From the NCBI GenBank assembly GCA_026391555.1, contig JAPLEB010000039.1, positions 42,006 to 106,005 on the forward strand: 64,000 bases of DNA, written 5' to 3'. The notes beneath the pieces are model-generated. The model did no database searches and was not told where the DNA came from. It was given only the letters and a program-made list of their open reading frames with translations. Shown here one piece after another: positions 16,675 through 25,464 of the stretch; position 1 is the stretch's first letter, and every line of letters starts with the position of its first letter. Both the position numbers and the translations under genes were made by a program. The stretch comes from Bacteroidia bacterium. Lineage in GTDB: Bacteria; Bacteroidota; Bacteroidia; Bacteroidales; VadinHA17.

Positions 16675-17724
16675 ATGAAGTTTACTTTTAGTGATGTTGA
16701 AGAGTCATTGCCCGGATATTTGTCAGGCGACTTGTCTGATAATGATCGGTCGATAGTTGATGAATGGAGAAAGGAGTCACCTGAAAACGAAGCTCTCTAC
16801 CGCGAAAGCCTGAAAGCATGGGAAGCCATACCACTGTTGCATGAGATGGAACAGTTCAACTCTTTCGAAGCGTTGAAAAAAGTCAATACAAGATTATCTC
16901 AAACCTATTCTTCAAAATGGTGGGTTATTATTCAGCGTGTTGCCGCAATATTACTGCTCCCATTGTTGGTCTATTCCGGCTATCTTACAATACGAAATCT
17001 CTCAATAAAGAAATTACCGGGAGAACATGTGATGATGCAAACCGTCACTTCCCGGCAGGGGATGGTAACGCAGTTTTCACTTGCCGACGGCACAAAGGTT
17101 TGGCTGAATTCAGGTTCCGAATTGCAGTTCCCGATTCTTTTTACCGGAGATATGAGGGAGGTGAAGCTGAGAGGAGAAGCATTTTTTGAGGTTGTTAAGA
17201 ATGAAAAACAACCTTTCAGGGTGAATGCAAAGGAACTTAAAGTTGATGTTTTAGGCACTTCTTTCAATGTCATGAGTTATGATGACGACACACAATCGGA
17301 AGTAATACTTATTGAGGGAAAGGTCAGTTTATCAGCAGAAAAAGGACAGGTTAAAAAAGACTATGGCACGATACATCCCGGGCAAAGGGCCGTTTTTATA
17401 GGAGAATCTCAGGAAGTTTATACTGAAAAGGTTGCGATTGCAAAATATATATCATGGCGCGATGGCAATCTTATTTTCCGCGATGACCCGATGGAAGATG
17501 TAATCAGACGGTTAAGCCGTTGGTTCAATGTTGAGTTTGTTATTAATGATCCTGAAATAAAAAGATATATCTATACAGCAACTTTCAGAAACGAAAACCT
17601 TGACCAGGTGTTGAAGTTATTAAAACTGTCGGCTCCGATCGATTACCGGATTATAGAGAGCAAACAGTTGCCTGACAATGAATTCACGAAACGAAAAATT
17701 TACCTTATGAAGAGAAAGATATAA
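16675..17724 (+). CDS. FecR-family anti-sigma factor
   Basis: A membrane anti-sigma factor that holds the ECF sigma factor until the TonB transporter signals from outside. The N-terminal about 75 residues are cytoplasmic, a single membrane helix spans about residues 82-104, and a periplasmic FecR domain follows, with the typical LADGTKVWLNSGSEL and REVKLRGEAFFEV motifs. The last about 70 residues (DPMEDVIRRLSRWFNVEF onward) match the DUF4974 secretin-like domain that contacts the transporter's STN domain. It lies between the sigma gene and susC, the standard order for this transenvelope switch. Confidence 0.93.
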   Translation: MKFTFSDVEESLPGYLSGDLSDNDRSIVDEWRKESPENEALYRESLKAWEAIPLLHEMEQFNSFEALKKVNTRLSQTYSSKWWVIIQRVAAILLLPLLVYSGYLTIRNLSIKKLPGEHVMMQTVTSRQGMVTQFSLADGTKVWLNSGSELQFPILFTGDMREVKLRGEAFFEVVKNEKQPFRVNAKELKVDVLGTSFNVMSYDDDTQSEVILIEGKVSLSAEKGQVKKDYGTIHPGQRAVFIGESQEVYTEKVAIAKYISWRDGNLIFRDDPMEDVIRRLSRWFNVEFVINDPEIKRYIYTATFRNENLDQVLKLLKLSAPIDYRIIESKQLPDNEFTKRKIYLMKRKI

Positions 17725-17731
17725 AAAAATA

Positions 17732-17763
17732 CCGGGAATGATGTTTGGACGCATCAGCCCCGG
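17732..17763 (+). terminator. Hairpin between fecR and susC
   Basis: CCGGG and TGATG pair with CATCA and CCCGG around an 8-base loop with a 2x2 internal mismatch. It could end the sigma/anti-sigma transcript and let susC be transcribed from its own sigma-dependent promoter, or attenuate read-through. A T-rich tract (ttctctttt) follows 11 bases on. Confidence 0.4.
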
Positions 17764-17834
17764 CATAAAACCGGTTCTCTTTTGTGTGAAAGATAACCGT
17801 GATTATTAGTAATAACTAAAACCATTCCAAAGTT

Positions 17835-20800
17835 ATGAAAAATTTTTTATGTGTAATGCGGAGATGTCAAAAAAACCCCCATCTTCGAAAATTCTGGATG
17901 ACAATGAAGCTAATGATGGTAATGTTTTTTCTGGCTATCACCAACCTGATGGCTTCTGAAGCTTACTCGCAAACTACCAGAATGACCTTGCAACTTAAAG
18001 ATGCAACGGTCAAAGAGGTGTTAAACAAGATCGAAGAAAACAGCGAGTTCTTCTTTCTCTACAACGGCAAACTTGTAGATGTCGATCGAAAAGTATCTGT
18101 GGACGTTAATGATCAAAAGATCAACGAAATTCTCAGCGACCTGTTCCGGGGAACCGATGTATTTTATACTGTTGTTGACCGGCAAATTGTATTGACCGAC
18201 AAAGCCAGTCAAAACAGTTTTGTTCAGTTTGGCAGTCAGCAGCAACAAAAAGTTACCGGTACTATTACCGACAAGAATGGTGCACCTGTTCCCGGTACGA
18301 ACGTTGTTGTTACCGGAACAACCCAGGGTGCAATGACCGATATTGCCGGTAACTACAGTATTGATATTCCTAAGGGAGCAAAAAGCCTGACATTCTCATT
18401 TATCGGGATGGTACCCCAGGAGATCAGCATCGGGACATCAATACAAATCAATGTAACAATGACTGAGTCGGCAACTGCGCTCGAAGAGGTAGTTGTGATA
18501 GGTTACGGGACTTCAAAGAAGATAGATCTTACAGGTTCTATTTCTTCTGTGAAGGCAGATGAGTTAAACAAAGGCGCTTCAGTCTCTGTGGACCAGTTGC
18601 TTTCCGGAAGGATGGCTGGTGTTAGGATAACTCAAAACAGCGGTGAACCAGGTGGTGAAAGTTCTATTAGAATCCGCGGAACAAGTTCAATAACAGGAGG
18701 GAATAATCCTTTATTTGTATTGGATGGCATGCCTATTGACAACTCCCCTTTAATTACTGAGACAGGAGTGGGTATTTCGCCAACCAGAACTTCAAGGAAT
18801 CCTTTAAATCTGATAAATCCTGATGATATTGAGTCCGTGGAAGTCTTAAAAGATGCTTCAGCCACAGCTATTTATGGTGCAAGAGGTGCTAACGGAGTTA
18901 TTCTTATTACTACAAAAAAAGGTACATCAGGGCAAACAAAAATAACTTATAACTATAGCGGAGGCGTTCAAACTCTTGCCCGAAAACTTGAAGTTTTGGA
19001 CGCTTTGAATTTCGCTACTATAATAAATGACATCTGTTCACAGCAAGGTCAATCTTTACTATTTCCTGATATTGGCGCTATTACTAACAATACTGACTGG
19101 CTTGACGAAGTAACCAGAACTGGATATATTCAGAATCATAACTTTAATGTTTCAGGAGGGAATGAAAAGAACAAGTTATACGCATCCGTTGGTTATTATA
19201 ACCAGAAAGGGATTGTTATGAGTTCCGGGTTGAACAGATACACTGCCAGAATTAATGCAGAATCCACTCTCTCACAAAGGTTTAAATACGGCATTAACTT
19301 AACAAATTCATATATTATTGATGATGAGGTGCCTTCTGGTACAGGATTCAATACCACGGGAGGGATAATATATAGTGCTTTGGAATCCGATCCAACCACG
19401 CCTGTTTATGATGCTAATGGTACCTTCTTTACATCATACGATGTCGATTACGAAAATCCTGTTGCTCTTGCAGATGTTTCCACCTTCACAAAGACAAGCA
19501 GAATGATGGGAAATACATACGCCGAATATAATATTTTACCATCTCTTAAAGCTAGAGTAAATGTTGGTTTTGACTTAACAAATTCAAAAAAAGACACTTA
19601 TATCCCAACAACACTTAAAATGGGGATATCGCGGAATGGCATTGCATCTGTCTATACCGCAAAAAGATTCGCCAATTTGTTTGAAGGAACACTGAATTAT
19701 TCAAAAGAGTTTTATGGGCATAATATTGGAGCTTTAGCTGGTTGCACCTGGGAAGATTTTACCGCTGACGGCGTTTCTGTAGATATATCGGATTTCCCAT
19801 CTGATGTGACACTTACAAACAACCTGGGGATTGGAAATACTGAAATGGATAATCTTTCAAGTTATAAAAATAGTAATCGGCTTATTTCATATCTCTGGCG
19901 TATAAATTATAACTATCAAAGTAAGTATTATTTTACTGGTGCTTTCCGGGCTGATGGATCGTCCAAGTTTGGAATCAATAATAAATTTGGTTATTTCCCA
20001 TCTTTTGCTGTGGCATGGAGGGTATCAGAAGAGAGTTTTATGGATAATTTAAAAACTATAAATAATATGAAACTAAGGGTAAGCTGGGGGAAAACCGGGA
20101 ACCAGGATATTGGTAACTATAGCTCGTTATCAACATTCGGATCAGGAGCTTATGCTATTCTTAATGATTTGCAAATTACAGGTGTCTCACCCGCACGTAT
20201 ACCCAATCCTGACTTGAAATGGGAAACTACCTCTCAATTTGATATTGGATTTGACCTTAGTCTGTTCAAGAGTAGGATATCAGCCACAGTTGATTACTTT
20301 GACAAATTAACAACAGATCTTTTACTTGACGTGCCAATTCCAATGACCTCTGGATTTTCAACTATTCTTTCAAATGTAGGGGTTGTTAGCAACAAGGGAA
20401 TTGAATTGAATATCGAATCTGTAAGTATCCTTAAACAGAACTTTTCCTGGACTACTTCAGTAACATTCACCTCAATAAAAAACAAAGTAGTTGATCTGGG
20501 AGGAGTTACCCAAATAATTACAGGAGATCTTCCCCATACTCCAGGTATAACTATTATAAAGGAAGATTATCCTTTAAATAGTTATTATGGAACTATTGTA
20601 GACGGTATCTGGCAAATTGATGATGATATTGCGAATTCCGCTCAACCTACTGCCCAACCAGGATTCCCAAAATGGAGAGACCTTAACAATGACAAAATTA
20701 TTAATTCGTTGGATATGACTACTATTGGAAGTCCCTTTCCTGATTTTTCTTTAGGAATAAGAAATACTTTACAATATAAAAATTTTACACTTGATTTATT

Positions 20801-21233
20801 CTTCTCTGGAGATTTCGGACAGGAGATATTCAATTTAAATCTAGTTAATTCATTGATGCCACTAGAATACAGAAGGAACCGCTTTGCAGAACCCATGCTT
20901 AACCGATGGACTCCTGAAAATCCTACAAACAAATGGCCTTCGGGAGTTAACACAAGCCTTTGGGGTGGGTCAAAAGTCAATTCATTGGGTGTTCAGAATG
21001 GAACATTTTTCAGGCTTAAAAGCTCTAAATTGAGTTATAATCTTGATTTTAATAAAGTCAAATTCCTGGATAATGCAACAATCTATATCCTGGGTGATAA
21101 CCTTCTTCTATTTACGGACTATTTGGGATTTGATCCGGAGGTTAATGCTATGGGTAATAATTCAGCCGCGGCCGATTATAGTCCCTATCCGAGCGCAAGG
21201 ACTATCACTTTTGGAATAACAATTGGTTTTTAA
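17835..21233 (+). CDS. SusC/RagA-type TonB-dependent outer membrane transporter with STN domain
   Basis: The outer membrane channel of a SusCD pair, importing oligosaccharides with TonB energy. Domains in order over 1132 residues: an extended signal peptide (hydrophobic to about residue 48), an STN signalling domain (about 53-120), a carboxypeptidase-regulatory-like domain (VTGTITDKNGAPVPGTNVVV, about 140-215), a TonB plug starting near GYGTSKKIDLTGS with the SIRIRGTSS motif, and the beta-barrel ending in an aromatic residue (ITIGF), as outer membrane barrels do. The STN domain is what talks to FecR, agreeing with the upstream sigma/anti-sigma genes. susD starts 17 bases after its stop. Confidence 0.96.
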   Translation: MKNFLCVMRRCQKNPHLRKFWMTMKLMMVMFFLAITNLMASEAYSQTTRMTLQLKDATVKEVLNKIEENSEFFFLYNGKLVDVDRKVSVDVNDQKINEILSDLFRGTDVFYTVVDRQIVLTDKASQNSFVQFGSQQQQKVTGTITDKNGAPVPGTNVVVTGTTQGAMTDIAGNYSIDIPKGAKSLTFSFIGMVPQEISIGTSIQINVTMTESATALEEVVVIGYGTSKKIDLTGSISSVKADELNKGASVSVDQLLSGRMAGVRITQNSGEPGGESSIRIRGTSSITGGNNPLFVLDGMPIDNSPLITETGVGISPTRTSRNPLNLINPDDIESVEVLKDASATAIYGARGANGVILITTKKGTSGQTKITYNYSGGVQTLARKLEVLDALNFATIINDICSQQGQSLLFPDIGAITNNTDWLDEVTRTGYIQNHNFNVSGGNEKNKLYASVGYYNQKGIVMSSGLNRYTARINAESTLSQRFKYGINLTNSYIIDDEVPSGTGFNTTGGIIYSALESDPTTPVYDANGTFFTSYDVDYENPVALADVSTFTKTSRMMGNTYAEYNILPSLKARVNVGFDLTNSKKDTYIPTTLKMGISRNGIASVYTAKRFANLFEGTLNYSKEFYGHNIGALAGCTWEDFTADGVSVDISDFPSDVTLTNNLGIGNTEMDNLSSYKNSNRLISYLWRINYNYQSKYYFTGAFRADGSSKFGINNKFGYFPSFAVAWRVSEESFMDNLKTINNMKLRVSWGKTGNQDIGNYSSLSTFGSGAYAILNDLQITGVSPARIPNPDLKWETTSQFDIGFDLSLFKSRISATVDYFDKLTTDLLLDVPIPMTSGFSTILSNVGVVSNKGIELNIESVSILKQNFSWTTSVTFTSIKNKVVDLGGVTQIITGDLPHTPGITIIKEDYPLNSYYGTIVDGIWQIDDDIANSAQPTAQPGFPKWRDLNNDKIINSLDMTTIGSPFPDFSLGIRNTLQYKNFTLDLFFSGDFGQEIFNLNLVNSLMPLEYRRNRFAEPMLNRWTPENPTNKWPSGVNTSLWGGSKVNSLGVQNGTFFRLKSSKLSYNLDFNKVKFLDNATIYILGDNLLLFTDYLGFDPEVNAMGNNSAAADYSPYPSARTITFGITIGF

Positions 21234-21250
21234 CTAAAATTTATAACAAA

Positions 21251-22690
21251 ATGAAATCAAAAAATACTAAAACAGGAGTAAAATATGTAATCATTGTATT
21301 ACTATTTGTTTTATCTTCTTGTGAAAACCAACTCAAGGAGATCCCTTATTCTCAGTTTTCTCCTGACAACTTTCTCATTACTGAATCAGGACTAAATGAT
21401 GTGCTTGTTTCTGCCTATGGGAATATGCATCTACATGCCTTTAATCAGAACATAATTACATATATGGAAGAAGCCTGTACTGATATTATGCTTCAGAGTG
21501 GTGGAGGCCAGGAACTAAGTGCTTCTAAAATAATTGGTTTTGTTTGGGATTCTCAACATTCTGATATTGCCAAAATTTTTAAACTTTTATATGTTCCTAT
21601 ACGTGATGTAAATATTTTTCTTGATAATACTACCAACGTTAATTTCATATCCACGAATAAAGAAACAAGAATTGCTGAGGCCAAGGCAATCCGCGCCTAT
21701 TGCTTTTATATGTTAAATAAGTTTTATGGTGAAGTTCCGCTTATTACAAGTTCTCATGCTGAACTTTATCCTGCCAAAACTGAAGAGGTTCAAATTCATA
21801 GTTTCATAGAATCAGAACTGCTTGCAGCATCTGAAGATCTTCCAGTTATACAGGACCAGTATGCCAGGATTACAAAAGGTGGTGCTTTATCTATACTTTG
21901 CGACTTTTATCTTAACACCAAGCAGTGGCAAAAATGCATTAACACCGCAACAAAGATTATAGATCTAAAGGTTTATTCCCTTTATCCTGATTATGAGACA
22001 CTGTTTGCTCCAACTAATGACATCAATTCCGAATATATTTTTGTTTTTCCTAACTTAAGAATCGCTGAAGGGGGGATGCAGTGGCTTGGCCAGACCTTTC
22101 CTCCTAATTATCCTAAATTACCTAATCAGAATAATTTTGCATCACAATGGAGATTGTACGATGCATTTGTAAACTCATTTGATAAAGTTGCAGACAAAAG
22201 ATTTAAGCTTATCCTGACATCATATACTGATACTAAAAATGTTTTTATTAAATTATTGGGAAAAGATAATGCACGGAGTTTTAAATTTAAAGACGATCTC
22301 AGTTTTGGGCCTAACCAGGGAAATGATCAGCCTATTTTTAGGTATGCAGATATATTATTATCAGAAGCCGAGGCACTTAATGAGCTTAACGGGCCTAATC
22401 AGATATCTATTGATCTTATAAATCTAATACGTAATCGAGCTGGTTTAGCAAATTTAAACTTGGTTGATTTTACAACAAAAGAGTTGCTCCGCGACCATTT
22501 ACTAAAAGAAAGAGGCTGGGAGTTTTATTACGAAGGCGTACGTCGCTCAGACCTGATAAGACATGGGAAATTCATTTCGCAGGCCAAAGCAAGGGGAGTT
22601 GTTTCTGCCGATGACTATCGGGTACGCTATCCTATTCCGCAAGGAGAAATAGATTCAAATCCAAATATTGTACAAAATCCTGGTTATTAG
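21251..22690 (+). CDS. SusD/RagB-type surface glycan-binding lipoprotein
   Basis: The surface lipoprotein lid that works with the SusC channel to capture glycan. A lipoprotein signal peptide ends at LSSC with the lipidated cysteine at about residue 24. TPR-like helices follow, including the EAKAIRAYCFYMLNKFYGEVPL segment typical of SusD. The C-terminal RapA2-like portion has ERGWEFYYEGVRRSDLIRHGKF, a hallmark of the family, and ends NPNIVQNPGY. At 479 residues it is of usual size. It forms an operon with the preceding transporter and ends in a strong terminator. Confidence 0.95.
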   Translation: MKSKNTKTGVKYVIIVLLFVLSSCENQLKEIPYSQFSPDNFLITESGLNDVLVSAYGNMHLHAFNQNIITYMEEACTDIMLQSGGGQELSASKIIGFVWDSQHSDIAKIFKLLYVPIRDVNIFLDNTTNVNFISTNKETRIAEAKAIRAYCFYMLNKFYGEVPLITSSHAELYPAKTEEVQIHSFIESELLAASEDLPVIQDQYARITKGGALSILCDFYLNTKQWQKCINTATKIIDLKVYSLYPDYETLFAPTNDINSEYIFVFPNLRIAEGGMQWLGQTFPPNYPKLPNQNNFASQWRLYDAFVNSFDKVADKRFKLILTSYTDTKNVFIKLLGKDNARSFKFKDDLSFGPNQGNDQPIFRYADILLSEAEALNELNGPNQISIDLINLIRNRAGLANLNLVDFTTKELLRDHLLKERGWEFYYEGVRRSDLIRHGKFISQAKARGVVSADDYRVRYPIPQGEIDSNPNIVQNPGY

Positions 22691-23124
22691 TAAGGGAATA
22701 AACATAAAGTGTAAATCAACAGATAAAATGTTAAAACATTTTATCTGTTGATTGTATTATTTCTTTTCGTCAAAATTTCGGATGTGAAAAACAATTATTT
22801 GGAAAACTATTATGTCCTACCCGATCGTTGAAAAACAAATAATTCTCTGATGACAAAAGAAAAACAAATTAAAAGACACATGCAACGGTTAAGGGAGTTG
22901 TGTGTCGAAGTTGAAATACAAAAAGTTGCATAACAGAAAGTTGTATATAGGTCGATTTTTTCTGGAGGTTGAAATATCCATATTCAGATATGAAAACCCC
23001 ATAGATGAATCTGACATCAACACTAAGCACACAGTACTATTGCCATAGAACATGAAAATGAAATTTTAATCTCTTAGCGTTAAAACAACATTTTAAAGAA
23101 ATTGAATATTAATAAATAGACTAT
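22691..23124. other. 434-base intergenic region with terminator and small ORF remnants
   Basis: The region between susD and the first GH51 gene holds the susD terminator (22714-22766) and a micro-ORF MSYPIVEKQIIL at 22812-22850. A second small ORF of 27 residues runs from 22850 to 22933, its ATG overlapping the first stop by one base. The first peptide's DNA recurs upstream of the second GH51 gene (25380-25425). The remainder to 23124 is A/T-rich with no feature I can support; no consensus -7 box is seen before the GH51 ATG. Confidence 0.6.
22714..22766 (+). terminator. Strong terminator after susD
   Basis: A perfect 19-base inverted repeat, arms 22714-22732 and 22735-22753, is followed by a T-rich tract. 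The central AA loop would open to about six bases in practice. It closes the susCD transcript, which implies that the glycosidase genes downstream have another promoter or rely on read-through. Confidence 0.8.
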
Positions 23125-25197
23125 ATGAAAGTTAAATTGATTCTGTCTCCCATTTTTCTGGTAATATTTGTGACTGTAATTTGCGCACAAGCCACCATTT
23201 CAATTGATTTCAGCAAAAAGGAAGATCCTGTTTCCAGAAGGATCTTTGGATTGTTCACTGAACATATTGGCAATAACGTTTATCAGGGGGCTTGGGCTCA
23301 GATTATTGAAAATCCAGCGTTTGTACCAGCAGGATATTGGCCTGTCAGAAACGGCAAAAATTGGATCGAAGAGAAAATAAGGAATGCTGAAGAAATATTC
23401 AGTTTGGTTGGATTGGGAAAGGATGCAGCTAATGGATTCGGGGCATTTTGGGCTTCTTCCGGTAATCTGGAAGGGAGATTATTGAAAGAAGGCATCCGCG
23501 ATATTCAGAAAATTACTTCCGGGGATGGTGGGGGTTCTATTCAAACGGGAATATTTCCACCGCTTCATCGAACCGAAAGCTACAGAATTTCATTGACTGC
23601 CCGTTCTGATACCCCTTCCGAGGTAATCATCGAGGTACTAAATGTTAAAAATGAGAAATTTGGTGAGGTTGCCTTACAATTGGATACATGCTGGAGAACC
23701 ATCGAAAAATCTTTATCCATTCAAAACAAACAGCATCATAAAGGAGACCCATATGTGTTGCGAGTAGTTTTTAAACCGCATGTTAATGTGGAACTATCCC
23801 GTTTACTTCTTTTTCCTGGCGACCATGCAGAAGGCTGGGATCCAGAAGTAGTTGGATTTATCAAAAATATGAATTTACCTCTGCTTCGCTTTCCAGGCGG
23901 AAATTTTGTAAGTGGTTACAATTGGAGAGATGGTGTAGGACCAATTGAGCAACGGCCTGTGCTTCCGAATCCTGCATGGCCAATTATGGAATGGAACCAC
24001 GTTGGAACCGATGAATGGATAAGGTTTTGCAAACTAATAGATTGTGAACCAATGATTTGCGTAAATGCCGGGAATGGCATGCCGCAGGATGCCGGAGATT
24101 GGGTGCGTTACTGTAACGATCAGGCTACAACAGAAATGGGCAGCCTAAGAGCAAAAAATGGCTCACCCGAACCTTATAACGTGAAAGTTTGGGAAGTAGG
24201 TAATGAATTGTGTGGTCCCTGGCAAATTGGGTTTACCGATGGAGAAGGATATGCCAGGCGGTATGCGGAATTTGCCCAGGAACTTTTAAAAGCTGATCCA
24301 GGAATAAAATTAATAGCTAATGGTCAGATCCGTGTACTTGAAAAATCACAACCGATTGATCGTGGAAATAATTTTGACTGGAACCGTAAATTAATGCATA
24401 TCAATGGTAATTTGGTACAATCGATATCTGTACATTCTTTGGTTGGAAAGGGAGGGATAACGGATGATAATGCTGAACCTGAGGAGTTTTTGAGAGATTT
24501 AGTTGCTTTTGCTGAAAATTATCCCAATTTCCTCAATGAACTGATTGTAAAACCAATGAAGGAAGTTGGTGTAAAACCCAACATTGCTATTACTGAATTA
24601 ATGGATTGGACAACGTCGGACAAAGTCGGAAATGTGACCAGCATCAGCGGGGCTTTATGGTATTCCGCAATCATAAATGTTTGTATAAAAAGTGATGGAT
24701 TAATTGATTTGGTTACCCGATCCGCACTGATCAATCATGGTGGTGGCCTAAGCAAAGACCGCGGTATAGTATATACACAGCCCGTCTATTGGGCCCATTA
24801 CATGTACTCTGCCCAGCAAGGAACTATTCCTATAAGTGTTACAATTGATTCACCAACATTTAACAGTACGGGTAAATATGTTATAAAACGTGATAACATT
24901 CAGGCAATTGATGCTGCAGCACTGATTGATACAGAAGGGAAATCAGCATCAGTTTTTGTTTGCAACAGGGATACGGAATTGGGGATAGAGGTATCGATTC
25001 AACTGAAAGGATTCGATGCTTCTGAAAATGCTGAAGTAATGATGATCAATTGCGATGACCTTGCATTAAGGAATTCATGGGAAAAACCGGAACAGATCAT
25101 GCCTTCTTTTAAAACTGTAAAAATAAGCCAGGGAAAAATAGTGCATAAGTTGCCACCCTTGTCTCTTGCCAGGTTTGTTATAAAAAAAAATAATTAG
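23125..25197 (+). CDS. Alpha-L-arabinofuranosidase, GH51-like
   Basis: A retaining glycoside hydrolase expected to release L-arabinofuranose from side chains of arabinan, arabinoxylan or arabinogalactan. A signal peptide covers about residues 1-22 (ending near VICAQA), so it is exported. An N-terminal carbohydrate-binding-like sandwich (about 60-230) precedes the TIM barrel with RFPGGNFVSGYNW near residue 254. The acid/base glutamate is E360 in WEVGNELCGPW and the nucleophile candidate is E491 in ITELMDW. A C-terminal beta domain completes 690 residues. It is the first enzyme gene after susCD. Confidence 0.9.
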   Translation: MKVKLILSPIFLVIFVTVICAQATISIDFSKKEDPVSRRIFGLFTEHIGNNVYQGAWAQIIENPAFVPAGYWPVRNGKNWIEEKIRNAEEIFSLVGLGKDAANGFGAFWASSGNLEGRLLKEGIRDIQKITSGDGGGSIQTGIFPPLHRTESYRISLTARSDTPSEVIIEVLNVKNEKFGEVALQLDTCWRTIEKSLSIQNKQHHKGDPYVLRVVFKPHVNVELSRLLLFPGDHAEGWDPEVVGFIKNMNLPLLRFPGGNFVSGYNWRDGVGPIEQRPVLPNPAWPIMEWNHVGTDEWIRFCKLIDCEPMICVNAGNGMPQDAGDWVRYCNDQATTEMGSLRAKNGSPEPYNVKVWEVGNELCGPWQIGFTDGEGYARRYAEFAQELLKADPGIKLIANGQIRVLEKSQPIDRGNNFDWNRKLMHINGNLVQSISVHSLVGKGGITDDNAEPEEFLRDLVAFAENYPNFLNELIVKPMKEVGVKPNIAITELMDWTTSDKVGNVTSISGALWYSAIINVCIKSDGLIDLVTRSALINHGGGLSKDRGIVYTQPVYWAHYMYSAQQGTIPISVTIDSPTFNSTGKYVIKRDNIQAIDAAALIDTEGKSASVFVCNRDTELGIEVSIQLKGFDASENAEVMMINCDDLALRNSWEKPEQIMPSFKTVKISQGKIVHKLPPLSLARFVIKKNN

Positions 25198-25379
25198 ACC
25201 TTGCTTTAATTATTTGGTTGGGAATGTAATTGAATATTCAGATAAGGATTTACAAAACAGATTAATTCTACCTAAACAGATTATAAAAAGCATTTAAATC
25301 ATTGTAAATCATTATTATGAGAATTGCATATAAATTTTTATCAATTTAGGTTTCACGAATAAGACCAAGAGCAGTGATG

Positions 25380-25425
25380 AAAAACTATGTCCAATCCGAT
25401 CTTTGAAAAACAAATATTCAGAACG
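25380..25425 (+). repeat. Second copy of a short sequence found before both GH51 genes
   Basis: From 25380 the sequence aligns with 22803-22848 at roughly 85 percent with one 3-base gap, and reads MSNPIFEKQI against MSYPIVEKQI in the other copy. Here the frame runs on into the second GH51 gene as an N-terminal extension that lacks the features of a signal peptide. The 267 bases between the first GH51 stop and the real ATG at 25465 otherwise hold nothing recognisable. Confidence 0.55.
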
Positions 25426-25464
25426 AAACTATCAGTTTTAAAAAAACAATTCAATAATTTACTT

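Noticed and set aside
22803..22933. Transposase gene start
   Set aside because: The small ORFs resemble no transposase I can name and have no terminal inverted repeats or catalytic motif; kept only as unknown remnants.
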